NCBI RefSeq assembly: GCF_018381315.1
Contig: NZ_JAGZSD010000004.1
Coordinates: 62,001 to 126,000 of the forward strand
Origin: Anaerostipes sp.
GTDB taxonomy: Bacteria > Bacillota > Clostridia > Lachnospirales > Lachnospiraceae
DNA: 64,000 bases
Direction of reading: 5' to 3'
Position 1 is the stretch's first letter. Each line of letters opens with the position of its first letter. The notes under the pieces are model-generated. The model was not told where the DNA came from. It did not search any database and worked only from the letters and a program-made list of their open reading frames with translations. The position numbers and the translations under genes are program-made. This document shows, one piece after another, positions 42,785 to 52,521 of the stretch.

Positions 42785-44886
42785 TACAATCCCTCGATTC
42801 CCTCTTCCTCGGCTGCACGATTTAAATAATCTTTGATCTGCCGTCTGAGTGCTGTGATATCTTTATTTTCCAGGTACTGAAGTATCTTTTCATCATTGAC
42901 AAAACCTTCCGAGATAACTGCCAGCGTATCTCTGATCTCTTTATCTTCTTTTTTATCTACGATCATCAGGACACCTTTGTCAAATCCCTTAAAATCAGGA
43001 TGAGTTCCATTCTGGTGTTCCAGTGTAAAAAACAGCAGCACCGGTTTTTTGTTTCCAGGAATATTACAGTGAAAAATCAGAAAGTTCCGGTCTTTTAATG
43101 CCACCTGTCCGTCCTTCTCCCGCAGCAAAACTGCATCAAGACAGGCTGTCCTCTGAATCTCATCCATTCCGGTATGGCATCTGAGAAGTTCTTTTACCGC
43201 TTCAGCTTTTCCGACAGAAGCATCCGCAGTGACAATCTTAAGATCCTCCAAAAGTTCCAGGGAGGTTGTCCTTTTAAAGTTCGCCATATCCGGAACCTTT
43301 TTTTGAATTTTCTGCTCCTTCAGCAGTTCAAAGTAAACCTGCATCCTCCCAAAATCCTCTTCCTGAAGCAGTGCTCCCACTTCAATAACCGGAATATCCT
43401 GTTCAGGAAGTTTCAAAGTCGAAACGATCATGTCAATCCCTCGGATCTCTCTTCCGGTTACCTGCTCAACAGACAGGGGAAACACCTTTACAGAACCTGC
43501 AAACCGGTTCTTAATGCTCGAAGACAAAAAACTGGAAATTCCGATGCCGCTGGCACAGACAACCGCCACATTCAAAATGACAGACTGCTTGATCTGTGCT
43601 TTTTTCCTTTCAATGGCTGCTCCGAAATGGAAAGAAAGATACGCAATTTCATCTTCATTGACTTCCAGATGATATTTTGTTTCCATCACCTGACAGACAT
43701 TTTTGCATATGGTAAAAGTATCTCTGAACTCTGTTTTTATCTGCTCCAACAGAGGATTTTCCAGTCTCATATGGTAATTCAGCCGGTGCAGCGTGGATCT
43801 TAAATGAGTTGCAAGACCTTGGTAGAGTACTTTATCCTGGCTGAAATCTTCACCCATCAGCTGTCCGAATGCGGTGATCAGGTCATCGGCTACTATCATA
43901 CAGTCATACTCATCCAGCATCTTCGTAAGCTCGTCCTGTTTCTCCACTGCATATTTCATTCTGGCCCCTTTTAAATGCATAAAGACATAGGCCACCTCTG
44001 ATTCCGGCATCTCAATATGGAATTCCCTCTCAAAATACCCGGTCAGCTGTCTGGCTTTCTGATAGTATGTATCCCTTTTTAGGTTTGAGAGAAGTTCTTC
44101 CTCCATCGTAATCGTTTTTCCTGCCAAAAGCCTTTCGATTGCAATAACCAGATGAATCACCAGCCCAATATAGGAATGTCTTGTGATCTTGCTGAGAAAT
44201 TCATCCTCACACTCTCTGAGAATTGCGATGACCTTCTCCAGAATCTCTTCATTTAGCAAATCCAGATTGCTGTTCTTTCCAAGGCTTCGGAAATATTCTA
44301 TAGCCCGGAAATCCCCTTTGCTTCCCTGAAACTGTTCCACATCTGACTTCATAAGCTTTTCATTGAGGAAATCAATAATGGCGCTCCGAAAACTCTCCTC
44401 ATCTCCTGTCACTGTGATGCCCAGACCCGGTTTTCTCTCCAGCAAGAGCCGGTGCTCCTGAAACCACGGCCTTACAGCCTGTATGTCGTTGCTGACCGTG
44501 GCCTCAGATACCATCAGCTTATATGCATAGTACCCCAGTTTTTCAATGTTCTTTCTCTTCAAAAATTCAATCGTCAGCAAAGCCCTGCGCTGTTCTTTCG
44601 TGTAATAAAAAAGCGAAGAATCCCTGTCTGAAACCTCTCCCAGGTAATCGGCAAATTTCTCCCTGTCACCTGAAATCCGGATCCCCTTTCCTGTCTTAGT
44701 CTCCAAATGTACACCCAGCCCGGAAAGCTCCTGATTAATACCGCGGATTTCACGAAACAGAGTTCTGGTACTGATTTTCAGTCTCTCTGCTGCCTGCTCC
44801 ATCGGCAGAAATCCTTCCTCATTAAGTAAAATGCGGAACAGATCCACCTGCCGAAGAGAAAAGAACTTCTGATCCATCTCTCTCAC
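42784..44886 (-). CDS. PRD-containing PTS transcriptional activator (MtlR-like)
   Basis: A 700-aa regulator. Two N-terminal helix-turn-helix segments (ERLKISTRTLFREI and YKLMVSEATVSNDI) are followed by two PRD modules with His residues (SYIGLVIHLVIAIERL and YLSFHFGAAIERK), an EIIB-like domain (VAVVCASGIGISSFL) and a C-terminal EIIA-like domain. In this family phosphorylation by HPr and by the cognate EII switches activity. It lies inside the operon it probably controls. The GTG at 44886 or an ATG at 44877 may be the start. Confidence 0.92.
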   Translation of the reverse strand: MREMDQKFFSLRQVDLFRILLNEEGFLPMEQAAERLKISTRTLFREIRGINQELSGLGVHLETKTGKGIRISGDREKFADYLGEVSDRDSSLFYYTKEQRRALLTIEFLKRKNIEKLGYYAYKLMVSEATVSNDIQAVRPWFQEHRLLLERKPGLGITVTGDEESFRSAIIDFLNEKLMKSDVEQFQGSKGDFRAIEYFRSLGKNSNLDLLNEEILEKVIAILRECEDEFLSKITRHSYIGLVIHLVIAIERLLAGKTITMEEELLSNLKRDTYYQKARQLTGYFEREFHIEMPESEVAYVFMHLKGARMKYAVEKQDELTKMLDEYDCMIVADDLITAFGQLMGEDFSQDKVLYQGLATHLRSTLHRLNYHMRLENPLLEQIKTEFRDTFTICKNVCQVMETKYHLEVNEDEIAYLSFHFGAAIERKKAQIKQSVILNVAVVCASGIGISSFLSSSIKNRFAGSVKVFPLSVEQVTGREIRGIDMIVSTLKLPEQDIPVIEVGALLQEEDFGRMQVYFELLKEQKIQKKVPDMANFKRTTSLELLEDLKIVTADASVGKAEAVKELLRCHTGMDEIQRTACLDAVLLREKDGQVALKDRNFLIFHCNIPGNKKPVLLFFTLEHQNGTHPDFKGFDKGVLMIVDKKEDKEIRDTLAVISEGFVNDEKILQYLENKDITALRRQIKDYLNRAAEEEGIEGL

Positions 44887-44945
44887 CTAACCCTTTTATT
44901 CAGGAGTTTTTACCGTGATATACGCTCTGCCTGCAGACATCACAT

Positions 44946-45818
44946 TTAGTTTCCGCCCCTGAATCTCAAAAGCACCTCTTTTGCATCTTCTTTTAACTTA
45001 CGGTACGCTTCCTCCTGTACCTCGTGGTAAAACATATCTCCTCCAGTCTCCTTCAGCTTTTCAAATACATGCCGGCTGGCTGCTTTAGACCAATAGGAAT
45101 GATAATTGATCTTCGTAATCCCTGCTTTGATAGCCTTATCAACCTGGGCCTGATCTACACCGGAACCTCCATGCATGACCAGTCTGGTAGTATCCGGCAT
45201 CTTCTTCCGCATCTCTTTTACCCTGTCAATGTCCAGCATCGGCTCCTCAGCGTAGATTCCATGTACCGTCCCGAAGCACACAGCCAATGCATCTACTTTG
45301 GTTCTCTCTGCAAACTCTGCTGCCATATCAGGATCTGTAAATGTCTTTTTAATTTCTTCCCGCCCAAGAAGTGTAGGCCCTCCGTGAGAATCCCCCGCCG
45401 TACTGCTCATCATTCCCAATTCTGCCTCCACAGAAAGTCCCATCTCATGGGCTGACTGCGTAAATTCCCGGATTCTTTTTATATTTTCTTCAAACGGAAG
45501 GTCACTGCAGTCATACATGATACTGGAATAACCGCAGCGGATGCCTCTCATTACAAAGCTGAAATCAATGCCATGGTCCAGATGTACGCATACCGGAGCA
45601 GATACCCTCTTTGCGTACTCCACAGTCTGAGGTCCGATGTTCTCAATAGGGATCAGACTGTCATGTACCTGGACATGTCCGATGATGACCGGCACTGACA
45701 GCTCACTGGCTGCATCCATGGCAGCTCTCGCCATCTCAAAGTTGGGGACATTAAAACACGGAATCGCATATCCTCCCTCTTCTGCCTCTTTTAATATGTT
45801 CTGTAAGTTCACTAACAT
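44946..45818 (-). CDS. Class II fructose-bisphosphate aldolase family protein
   Basis: A 290-aa Zn-dependent ketose-bisphosphate aldolase. VHLDHGIDF has the catalytic Asp and a zinc His; EAELGMM, AVCFGTVHG and MHGGSGVD are the other conserved sites. It should cleave a ketose bisphosphate or ketose phosphate from the pathway encoded around it. GGAGGTAGAGAC precedes the ATG. Confidence 0.94.
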   Translation of the reverse strand: MLVNLQNILKEAEEGGYAIPCFNVPNFEMARAAMDAASELSVPVIIGHVQVHDSLIPIENIGPQTVEYAKRVSAPVCVHLDHGIDFSFVMRGIRCGYSSIMYDCSDLPFEENIKRIREFTQSAHEMGLSVEAELGMMSSTAGDSHGGPTLLGREEIKKTFTDPDMAAEFAERTKVDALAVCFGTVHGIYAEEPMLDIDRVKEMRKKMPDTTRLVMHGGSGVDQAQVDKAIKAGITKINYHSYWSKAASRHVFEKLKETGGDMFYHEVQEEAYRKLKEDAKEVLLRFRGGN

Positions 45819-45870
45819 GTCTCTACCTCCATTTTACCTGAAATCTTCCATTGCTTCACTGGGAAATTGT

Positions 45871-47145
45871 TCAATTATCAATCCATTTTTCGGCAAATAA
45901 GACCTTCTCTGCCTCTTTGCACCACACTCCATGATTTTTTTCTAATATATCTGCAATTTTGCGGTAAACCGGATCTTCCTCCGCCCGTTTTTCAAAATCA
46001 CTGAGTGCCATAAGCGGCAGATCCACATGGGGATAAACCAGCTTCTTTCCTCCCGGGATATCCGGCAAGTTTAAAATGATCTCCGGCACCTCCTGAAGGC
46101 CCGTCACATGGGTAATCATATACTCCGGCGTAATCATTCCCTTTTTGGATAAGTCAAACATCTCACGGATATCATCTAAATTTCCTCCGCTGTTTCCCAC
46201 ATAATGAGTCCTTCTGTAATGAATATCATAGAAATTGACTTTCGCTTTAAATTGTTCATCTGTAGGTCCGGCAAAGAAGTTCAGGCAGCCGTTGACGGCC
46301 AAAAGGCTGCTGCCCAGTTCCACCAGGCTTTCTGAGGCGGCAAATATCATAATGTCATCATATCCATTCCCCCCGGACAGACAGATCAGCTCCTGTTCTT
46401 CGTCTTCCATATCCGACGGATTTACATAGACAAGCTCCACACCGCAGCCGGCGGCCTCCTCCGGGCTGATCAGTTTTTTGGCTCTTAACAGCCTTTCCTC
46501 ATTGATCTCTGTGACTACCAGTTTCTTTGGTCTGGACGGTCCATGAACTGCATAGTCAACAGCCCCGATTCCCATCGGGCCGCAGGCTGCCATCAGCAGC
46601 ATACTTCCTCCCTTTTTTGTGCCGTGTATATTGTCATAGACAAACATATCTTCCATGTAATCATGGATACAGGTATGGAAAGCACTAATGATGCAGGACA
46701 CCGGCTCCCCCATAGAAGCGAATGCAAAATAATCATCCTCATAGGTCAGCAGGCAGCCGGATTCAATATAGCCGCCGGGAATGATTGTATAAGTTGCATT
46801 CCCGCCAAAAAATTCAAAAGAATATCCCGGTGCATCCTCACTTCCTTTATAACGGATTCCTGCCTGAAGAAAGCAGGAAGTGCCGGGCTGATACTTATCT
46901 TTCCACTTATCTCCTGCCTTCTCGATGATGCCGGCCATTTCATGGCCGGTCACCACCGGAGTCTCGTGCACATTCTCAGGAACCCTCAGGTGTTCTTCTC
47001 CTTTCATTGCTGCCTTATAGGTAGAAAAGCAGATTCCATTGGACATTACTTTAATTAATATCTCATCATCCTTGATCTCGGGAAGTTCGGTTTCCCTGAT
47101 TCTGATATCCTTCTTCCCGTAAAGAGAAGCCATTTTCACACGCAT
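45871..47145 (-). CDS. Zinc-binding dehydrogenase, L-sorbose-1-P reductase-like
   Basis: A 424-aa medium-chain dehydrogenase. The GroES-like part has VTGHEMAGIIEKAG and a Cys at NGICFST; the Rossmann part has AACGPMGIGAVDYA. Length and context (between a mannitol-type EIICB and an aldolase) suggest a sugar-alcohol phosphate or L-sorbose-1-phosphate oxidoreductase. The exact substrate is inferred. GGAGGGAATCGT precedes the ATG. Confidence 0.85.
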   Translation of the reverse strand: MRVKMASLYGKKDIRIRETELPEIKDDEILIKVMSNGICFSTYKAAMKGEEHLRVPENVHETPVVTGHEMAGIIEKAGDKWKDKYQPGTSCFLQAGIRYKGSEDAPGYSFEFFGGNATYTIIPGGYIESGCLLTYEDDYFAFASMGEPVSCIISAFHTCIHDYMEDMFVYDNIHGTKKGGSMLLMAACGPMGIGAVDYAVHGPSRPKKLVVTEINEERLLRAKKLISPEEAAGCGVELVYVNPSDMEDEEQELICLSGGNGYDDIMIFAASESLVELGSSLLAVNGCLNFFAGPTDEQFKAKVNFYDIHYRRTHYVGNSGGNLDDIREMFDLSKKGMITPEYMITHVTGLQEVPEIILNLPDIPGGKKLVYPHVDLPLMALSDFEKRAEEDPVYRKIADILEKNHGVWCKEAEKVLFAEKWIDN

Positions 47146-47166
47146 ACGATTCCCTCCCTCATAAAT

Positions 47167-48510
47167 CTACTGCTGCTTTTTCAGTTCTTCCACCAGCTGA
47201 TCATATTCCGGCGCATCCACAAAATTGGAGACCGCAATGATCCGTGCTGTGCTGTTATAAGATTTTGCCCTCTCTGCAAGGCTTGTGTGGGTGAGAATAA
47301 TCTCCGCATCTTTCGGTATCTCATCCACAGATGTATGAGCTACCTTAATGCTGATCCCTGCTTTGTTCAGCTTGTTTGTCAAGGTTGCAGCTGCCATGGC
47401 ACTGGATCCCATTCCGGCATCACAAGCAAACACTATTTTTTTCACGCCTTCGTCCAAAGAAAGATCCAGCGGGTCAAAACTCTGGAAGCTGCCCTCATCC
47501 TCATCATCCTTGGATCTCTTGTAGATGATAGAGGCCACGATAAAGGATACTGCAGTTGCCGCCGCAATGCCGGCCAGCACGGGCAGTGCGCCGCCCTTAG
47601 GTGCCATAGCCATGTAAGCAAAGATACTTCCGGGAGTCGCTGCTGCCACAAGGCCGCTTCCAAGCAGAGAATTGGTAAGGATTCCTGCGCTGCCTCCCAG
47701 GATAACCGCCAAAATCAGTGCCGGCTTCATGAGCACATATGGGAAGTACAATTCATGTATACCGCCGAAAAACTGAATGATAATGGCACCCGGTGCGGAA
47801 CTCTTGGCTTCCCCTTTTCCAAAGAACCAGCATGCCAGCAGAACTCCCAGTCCAGGTCCAAGATTTCCTTCTAAAAGGAAGTAAATAGATTTTCCTGCCA
47901 CAGCTGCATCTGCCAGCCCCAAAGGTGTCAAAACTCCATACTGGATAGCGTTGTTCAAAAATAAAATCTTTGCCGGCTCAATAATGACGGAGGCCAGAGG
48001 AAGCATTCCTGCATCCACAATAGCTTTTACTCCATTTCCAAGAGCATTGCTGGCTCCCTCAACCAAAGGACCCATAATCCAGAAACAAAGCATAACAAGG
48101 AGCATTCCTAAAATTCCTGCTGAGAAGTTGTCGTACAACATTTCAAATCCAGCCGGAATTTTGTCCTTCAGCAGACTGTCCAGCTTTTTTACCAGCCAGC
48201 CGCCAAGAGGTCCTGCGATCATGGCTCCCAGGAACATCGGAATGGAACCGCCGATGATGATTCCAAAGGTGGCAACTGCTCCGACCACAGCTCCTCTGGT
48301 CCCGTATACCATCTTACCTCCGGTATAGCCCATCAGAACCGGAATCAGATAATTGAGCATGGGACTGATGACCGTAGCCATTTTTTCATTTGGAAACCAT
48401 CCTCCCTGCAAAAAGATCGCGGTAAAAAATCCCCATGCAATCAGTGCGCTGATGTTTGGCAGTACCATGCCGCTTAAAAACCGTCCGAACTTTTGTACTT
48501 GTTGTTTCAT
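47167..48510 (-). CDS. PTS EIICB, mannitol family
   Basis: A 447-aa sugar permease. The EIIC part (~1-345) has the mannitol-type opening GRFLSGMVLPNISALIAWG and GGIHELYFPYV with the conserved GIHE loop. The EIIB domain starts near 370 with IVFACDAGMGSSAMAA, whose Cys is phosphorylated. It lacks its own EIIA, which is supplied by the gene at 42335. First gene of the operon; AAGGAGAGAGG precedes the ATG. Confidence 0.95.
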   Translation of the reverse strand: MKQQVQKFGRFLSGMVLPNISALIAWGFFTAIFLQGGWFPNEKMATVISPMLNYLIPVLMGYTGGKMVYGTRGAVVGAVATFGIIIGGSIPMFLGAMIAGPLGGWLVKKLDSLLKDKIPAGFEMLYDNFSAGILGMLLVMLCFWIMGPLVEGASNALGNGVKAIVDAGMLPLASVIIEPAKILFLNNAIQYGVLTPLGLADAAVAGKSIYFLLEGNLGPGLGVLLACWFFGKGEAKSSAPGAIIIQFFGGIHELYFPYVLMKPALILAVILGGSAGILTNSLLGSGLVAAATPGSIFAYMAMAPKGGALPVLAGIAAATAVSFIVASIIYKRSKDDEDEGSFQSFDPLDLSLDEGVKKIVFACDAGMGSSAMAAATLTNKLNKAGISIKVAHTSVDEIPKDAEIILTHTSLAERAKSYNSTARIIAVSNFVDAPEYDQLVEELKKQQ

Positions 48511-48557
48511 AGTGCCTCTCTCCTTTCTTAAAAAGATTGTATTGTTGGTATGTCTTT

Positions 48558-48590
48558 ATTATAAAGGATGTCTGAGGCAAATAGTTGCCT
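48558..48590 (-). promoter_or_regulatory. Candidate activator site and -10 box of the PTS operon
   Basis: TATAAT on the minus strand (48558-48563) has no good -35. The perfect inverted repeat AGGCAA-N4-TTGCCT (48575-48590) covers the expected -35 region, as at a promoter needing an activator. The PRD regulator in the operon is the candidate. Confidence 0.5.
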
Positions 48591-48726
48591 AAGCAATTCA
48601 ACCTTGGCACGATTCAATGCTGTCAAACTTTTAGGCGGGTCTCATATAAATTTTTTTGAAAGTTACGTTCTTGTATATCGTTTTTGGTCGTGCTACTATA
48701 AAAAAACATGAAAGGAGGCATTTCCA

Positions 48727-50454
48727 TTGAATGTCAAGCTTAAAGAAATAATGGTTTCCTGCAGGAAAAGCCTGAAGAAAAATTTTAAATTTGCAACCCT
48801 GGACTTTTTGTTTATTATTACTTTCGTCACTGTCTTTCAGAAAATATTCGGCATGGAAAATTCTATTGTCGGTGTTATTTTTACGATTATGATGGCTTCA
48901 TCCATGCTGAAAGACATGACATCCTCGCCCATAAAGCATCTGGCAGGACAGACTGCAATTCTGGTATGCATGGCTGTTTCAGCATGTTTTGTGAACACGC
49001 TGCCTGCTGTTTTTTCGTTCCCTCTGAATTTGGGAATGATATTTTTGATTCTCTATGTGTTTACCTATGAATATTCCAGCCATCTTTACTTTCCGTACAT
49101 ACTGTCCTATTTGTTTTTGATTTTTATCTCACCAGCTGCACCGGATATGCTGCCGAAGCGTCTTGCCGCCATGATTACCGGTGCTGTATGCATCATCCTT
49201 TACCAGTTTGTCATGGGCCGTAAAAGAGTTGCCGAAACTACGAGAGATGCATTGTCCGACATGATCGATGAAACCTTGGGACTGATCAGATATAAGATCT
49301 GCGGAACCGGCTCCCCTGACTGTCCTGAGGATATAAGAAAAAACCTGTTCCGCTTAAGCCGGATGGTCTATGACCGGAGAAAAAAAGCTCTCTGCATCTC
49401 TGATGCAAATTTTGCCGTTATAGATTCAGGGCGGGGTGTAGAGCATCTGTTTCTCCTTTTATCAGAACTCAAAGGACCCATCCCTCCCTGCCTGTCAGGA
49501 CTTCTTCAATCTGTATCTGACAGGCTCCGGCTCTTCCAGAAGTATATTAAACGTCAGACAGAAGAACTCCCTCCCCTGACTCGGTCTGGTTTTCTGTCCG
49601 GATATGAAGATCCAATAGCGCAGGAACTTTTCGACGGGCTTAACTATCTGCAGGATCATCTGCTTCGTATGTCTGACCCTGAAAAGAGAACCCGGTACCG
49701 GCCGACCGCACTTTCTCTTTCTGTCCAGCTGAAGGCAGCACTGGATATCAGTCCGGTAAGACTTGTCTATGCTCTGCGGGTGGCACTTCTTCTTGCATTT
49801 TCAACGCTGCTCGTTCAGTCGCTGCATTTAGCCCACGGCAAATGGCTTTTATTTACCATCGCTTCCGTCTCTCTGCCGTATGCAGATGACATCGGACAAA
49901 AGGCCAGGAAAAGATTTGCCGCTACAGCCATCGGAGGACTCTTTGGACTGCTGCTGTATGCCGCTGTCCCATCTATGGCCGGCCGCACTGCAGTGATGAT
50001 GTTTTCCGGGTACCTGTCCTTTTATTTCTCTGATTATACGGGAACCTTTGCCTGCTCCACTGTCGGCGCCCTGGGTGCCGCTGTCTTTACAGACGCATTT
50101 GGATGGGGTAATGTAGGAAAAATGCTGACGATCCGTTTTGGTTATATTTTAGCGGGAATTTTCATCGCACTCATCTTCAACCGCCTGATTTTTCCGTTCA
50201 GCCGGAGACTTGCCACCGAACAGCTCTGGAATAAATATGCTTCCACCACAAAACTCCTGACACAGATCTGCAGACAGGAAAATATAGACACACAGCTTTA
50301 TTACAGCCTGATCATCCAATCACACTTGCTGGAGGAAAAGCTCGGAAAAAATACAGAGGATGAGGGCTGGGACAAAATGAAAAATCTGCTCCCGAAATGC
50401 CGGGAAAGAGTAAGAAATGCCCACAGAAAAAGAGCAGGTGTACAGACAGCATAA
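48727..50454 (+). CDS. FUSC-family membrane protein (aromatic-acid exporter-like)
   Basis: A 575-aa protein with two sets of hydrophobic helices (residues ~20-165 and ~350-490) separated and followed by soluble helical regions, the FUSC/YccS-type layout. Family members export aromatic acids or similar compounds. TTG start at 48727, chosen because AAAGGAGG lies 8 bases upstream. A promoter-like TTGTAT-17-TACTAT precedes it. Divergent from the PTS operon. Confidence 0.82.
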   Translation: MNVKLKEIMVSCRKSLKKNFKFATLDFLFIITFVTVFQKIFGMENSIVGVIFTIMMASSMLKDMTSSPIKHLAGQTAILVCMAVSACFVNTLPAVFSFPLNLGMIFLILYVFTYEYSSHLYFPYILSYLFLIFISPAAPDMLPKRLAAMITGAVCIILYQFVMGRKRVAETTRDALSDMIDETLGLIRYKICGTGSPDCPEDIRKNLFRLSRMVYDRRKKALCISDANFAVIDSGRGVEHLFLLLSELKGPIPPCLSGLLQSVSDRLRLFQKYIKRQTEELPPLTRSGFLSGYEDPIAQELFDGLNYLQDHLLRMSDPEKRTRYRPTALSLSVQLKAALDISPVRLVYALRVALLLAFSTLLVQSLHLAHGKWLLFTIASVSLPYADDIGQKARKRFAATAIGGLFGLLLYAAVPSMAGRTAVMMFSGYLSFYFSDYTGTFACSTVGALGAAVFTDAFGWGNVGKMLTIRFGYILAGIFIALIFNRLIFPFSRRLATEQLWNKYASTTKLLTQICRQENIDTQLYYSLIIQSHLLEEKLGKNTEDEGWDKMKNLLPKCRERVRNAHRKRAGVQTA

Positions 50455-50623
50455 AAATATCCGCGGAGCCTGTTCTTCGTTTTATCGTGATTATATTACA
50501 TTTGAAACTTATTTTTATTTTATTGAAAATATCATTTACTTTTATTTATTCTTATGATAAAGTTCTGATATAGAAAAACACTGTCAGATATTCCGCTTTG
50601 TTTCCGGAAAAGGAGGGTTTCAA

Positions 50624-51520
50624 TTGAAAGCAAATATCTTCAATATTCAAAAATTCAGTATCCATGACGGTCCCGGTATCCGGACCGCGGTATTTTTTAA
50701 GGGCTGTCCGCTGCACTGCCGTTGGTGCTCCAATCCCGAATCCCAGTCATTTCACACGCAGATCCTATGGGACCCCGGAAAGTGTCTGCACTGCGGTCTC
50801 TGCCAGCAGTCATGTCCAACAGGAAGCATTCATTTTTCAGACGGCGGAAGCTTCCAGTTCCGTCATGAAAGCTGTGAGGGCTGCCTGGCCTGCACAAGAC
50901 ACTGCCCGGGAAATGCACTGGAATACATGGGAAAAATGATGTCAGTTGGCGAGATTATGAAAGAGGTTCTAAAGGATAAAGACTTCTATGAAGAATCCGG
51001 AGGCGGTATCACACTGTCCGGCGGAGAAGTCATGGCACAGCCGGAATTTGCCGCACTGCTCCTTTTGGAATGTAAGAACCAGGGATTACATACGGCTTTG
51101 GAGACAACCGGCTATGCATCCCATGAAGTTTTTGTTTCAGTGACTGAACAGGCTGACCTGCTTTTGTTTGACATGAAGCACCATGACAGCAAAAAACACC
51201 GGCTCTACACCGGTGTGCCAAATGAAAAGATTATTGAAAATATGAAATGGGCAGTGCAGCATGGCAAAGAGGTAATTGCCCGGATTCCTGTCATACCGGA
51301 AGTCAACGATTCTATTGAAGATGCCCGTGAATTTTCTGCTCTTTTACGTCAGATCGGCATCACCCAGGTCAATCTCCTTCCCTTTCATCAGTTCGGACAG
51401 AATAAATATGAACAGCTGCATATGAACTATGAAATGAAGGATGTAGATGCCCTGCACCCCGAAGATCTTACAGAATATGCCGGAATATTTGAGGCAGAAG
51501 GACTTTCCGTTAAGTTCTGA
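50624..51520 (+). CDS. Glycyl-radical enzyme activating protein (orphan)
   Basis: A 298-aa radical SAM activase. C28-x3-C32-x2-C35 (GCPLHCRWC) binds the SAM [4Fe-4S]; a two-cluster ferredoxin insert follows (CLHCGLCQQSCP and CEGCLACTRHCP); GGGITLSGGEVMAQPEF is the typical core. Such enzymes place a glycyl radical on a partner. No glycyl-radical enzyme lies in the window, so the partner is unknown. TTG start with AAAAGGAGGG upstream. Confidence 0.93.
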   Translation: MKANIFNIQKFSIHDGPGIRTAVFFKGCPLHCRWCSNPESQSFHTQILWDPGKCLHCGLCQQSCPTGSIHFSDGGSFQFRHESCEGCLACTRHCPGNALEYMGKMMSVGEIMKEVLKDKDFYEESGGGITLSGGEVMAQPEFAALLLLECKNQGLHTALETTGYASHEVFVSVTEQADLLLFDMKHHDSKKHRLYTGVPNEKIIENMKWAVQHGKEVIARIPVIPEVNDSIEDAREFSALLRQIGITQVNLLPFHQFGQNKYEQLHMNYEMKDVDALHPEDLTEYAGIFEAEGLSVKF

Positions 51521-51545
51521 TATTCCCACGGACAAATCTGTTTAC

Positions 51546-51586
51546 AAAAAAGGAGAACTCTCTAAGTGATGAGATTTCTCCTTTTC
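51546..51586. terminator. Bidirectional terminator between the activase and DeoR genes
   Basis: AAAAAGGAGAA pairs with TTCTCCTTTT, extended by TCTC/GAGA; T-runs on both strands. It serves convergent genes. Confidence 0.8.
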
Positions 51587-51587
51587 T

Positions 51588-52337
51588 TTATTCTGCCGTC
51601 TTCACTGTCACATGGTTTTCTTCCAGAATCATTCTGGCATCCTCAGGAATTCCGGCATCTGTGACCACCATATTGATCTGGTCCAGTCTGCATTGAAGCA
51701 CAACTCCCTGCTGCAGGAACTTGCTGGAATCTGTCAGGATGATAGAATGTTTTGCTGATTCCGCCATATTTTTCATAGCTTCCGCACGCATCATATCTCC
51801 GCATGTAAATCCTGCCTGAGGAATAAATCCGTCCGTTCCCATAAAAAACTTGTCCACATAAAATTCTCTGGCACAGGTTCTTACAAGAGGGCCGACCATG
51901 ACTTCAGATTCTTTCTGGTAATCTCCCCCTAAAAGAACAGTTTTCCCTGCGGCAGACTCCCGGATATGCCTTGCGATAAATGCTGAGTTTGTAATGACCG
52001 TGACATCCTTTTTTTTCTGTGCAAGATACTCTGCCAGCAGCGCACAGCTGGATCCTGACTCGATCATAACCGTCTCCCCGTCTGAGACAAGTTCCGCCGC
52101 TTTTGCGGCAATTTTCACCTTTATATCGTACCGGACAGCCATACGGTTGCTGATGTCGTCTGTATTACAGATCACTGCATATCCATGCTCTCTTTTCAGC
52201 AGTCCCTTTTCCTCCAGCGCATCCAGGTCCTTCCTGATCGTTACCTGTGATACACCCAGAGTTTCGGACAGCCGGTTGACTTCTATTTTTTTCTTTTCAT
52301 TTACTATTTCCAGTATTTTTGTCTGTCTCTCCGTCAT
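51588..52337 (-). CDS. DeoR/GlpR-family transcriptional regulator
   Basis: A 249-aa protein. The N-terminal winged helix has LSETLGVSQVTIRKDLDALEEKG; the C-terminal DeoRC sugar-phosphate sensor has VMIESGSSCALLAEYL and MGTDGF. Such repressors control sugar catabolism. No obvious target operon is adjacent: both neighbours are oriented away or convergent. The start at 52337 follows AGAGGTGAACAC. Confidence 0.92.
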   Translation of the reverse strand: MTERQTKILEIVNEKKKIEVNRLSETLGVSQVTIRKDLDALEEKGLLKREHGYAVICNTDDISNRMAVRYDIKVKIAAKAAELVSDGETVMIESGSSCALLAEYLAQKKKDVTVITNSAFIARHIRESAAGKTVLLGGDYQKESEVMVGPLVRTCAREFYVDKFFMGTDGFIPQAGFTCGDMMRAEAMKNMAESAKHSIILTDSSKFLQQGVVLQCRLDQINMVVTDAGIPEDARMILEENHVTVKTAE

Positions 52338-52521
52338 GTGTTCACCTCTTTTTTCTTCTATAATACCATATTTAAATTTCATATACAATTTGATTTCTTT
52401 TCAATTAAAAGCGAAAGCTCTTATGCTGCTGCCTGTCAAAAATCCTTGGGTTTATCTATACCTGAATATGGGCAGATATGCTATACTAAAAGAAATAAGG
52501 GGGAAGGGGGCTTTCTATAAA

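Noticed and set aside
51994..52521. N-terminal extension of the prepilin-like gene
   Set aside because: It is antisense to the DeoR gene and would bury the prepilin signal in the middle of the protein.
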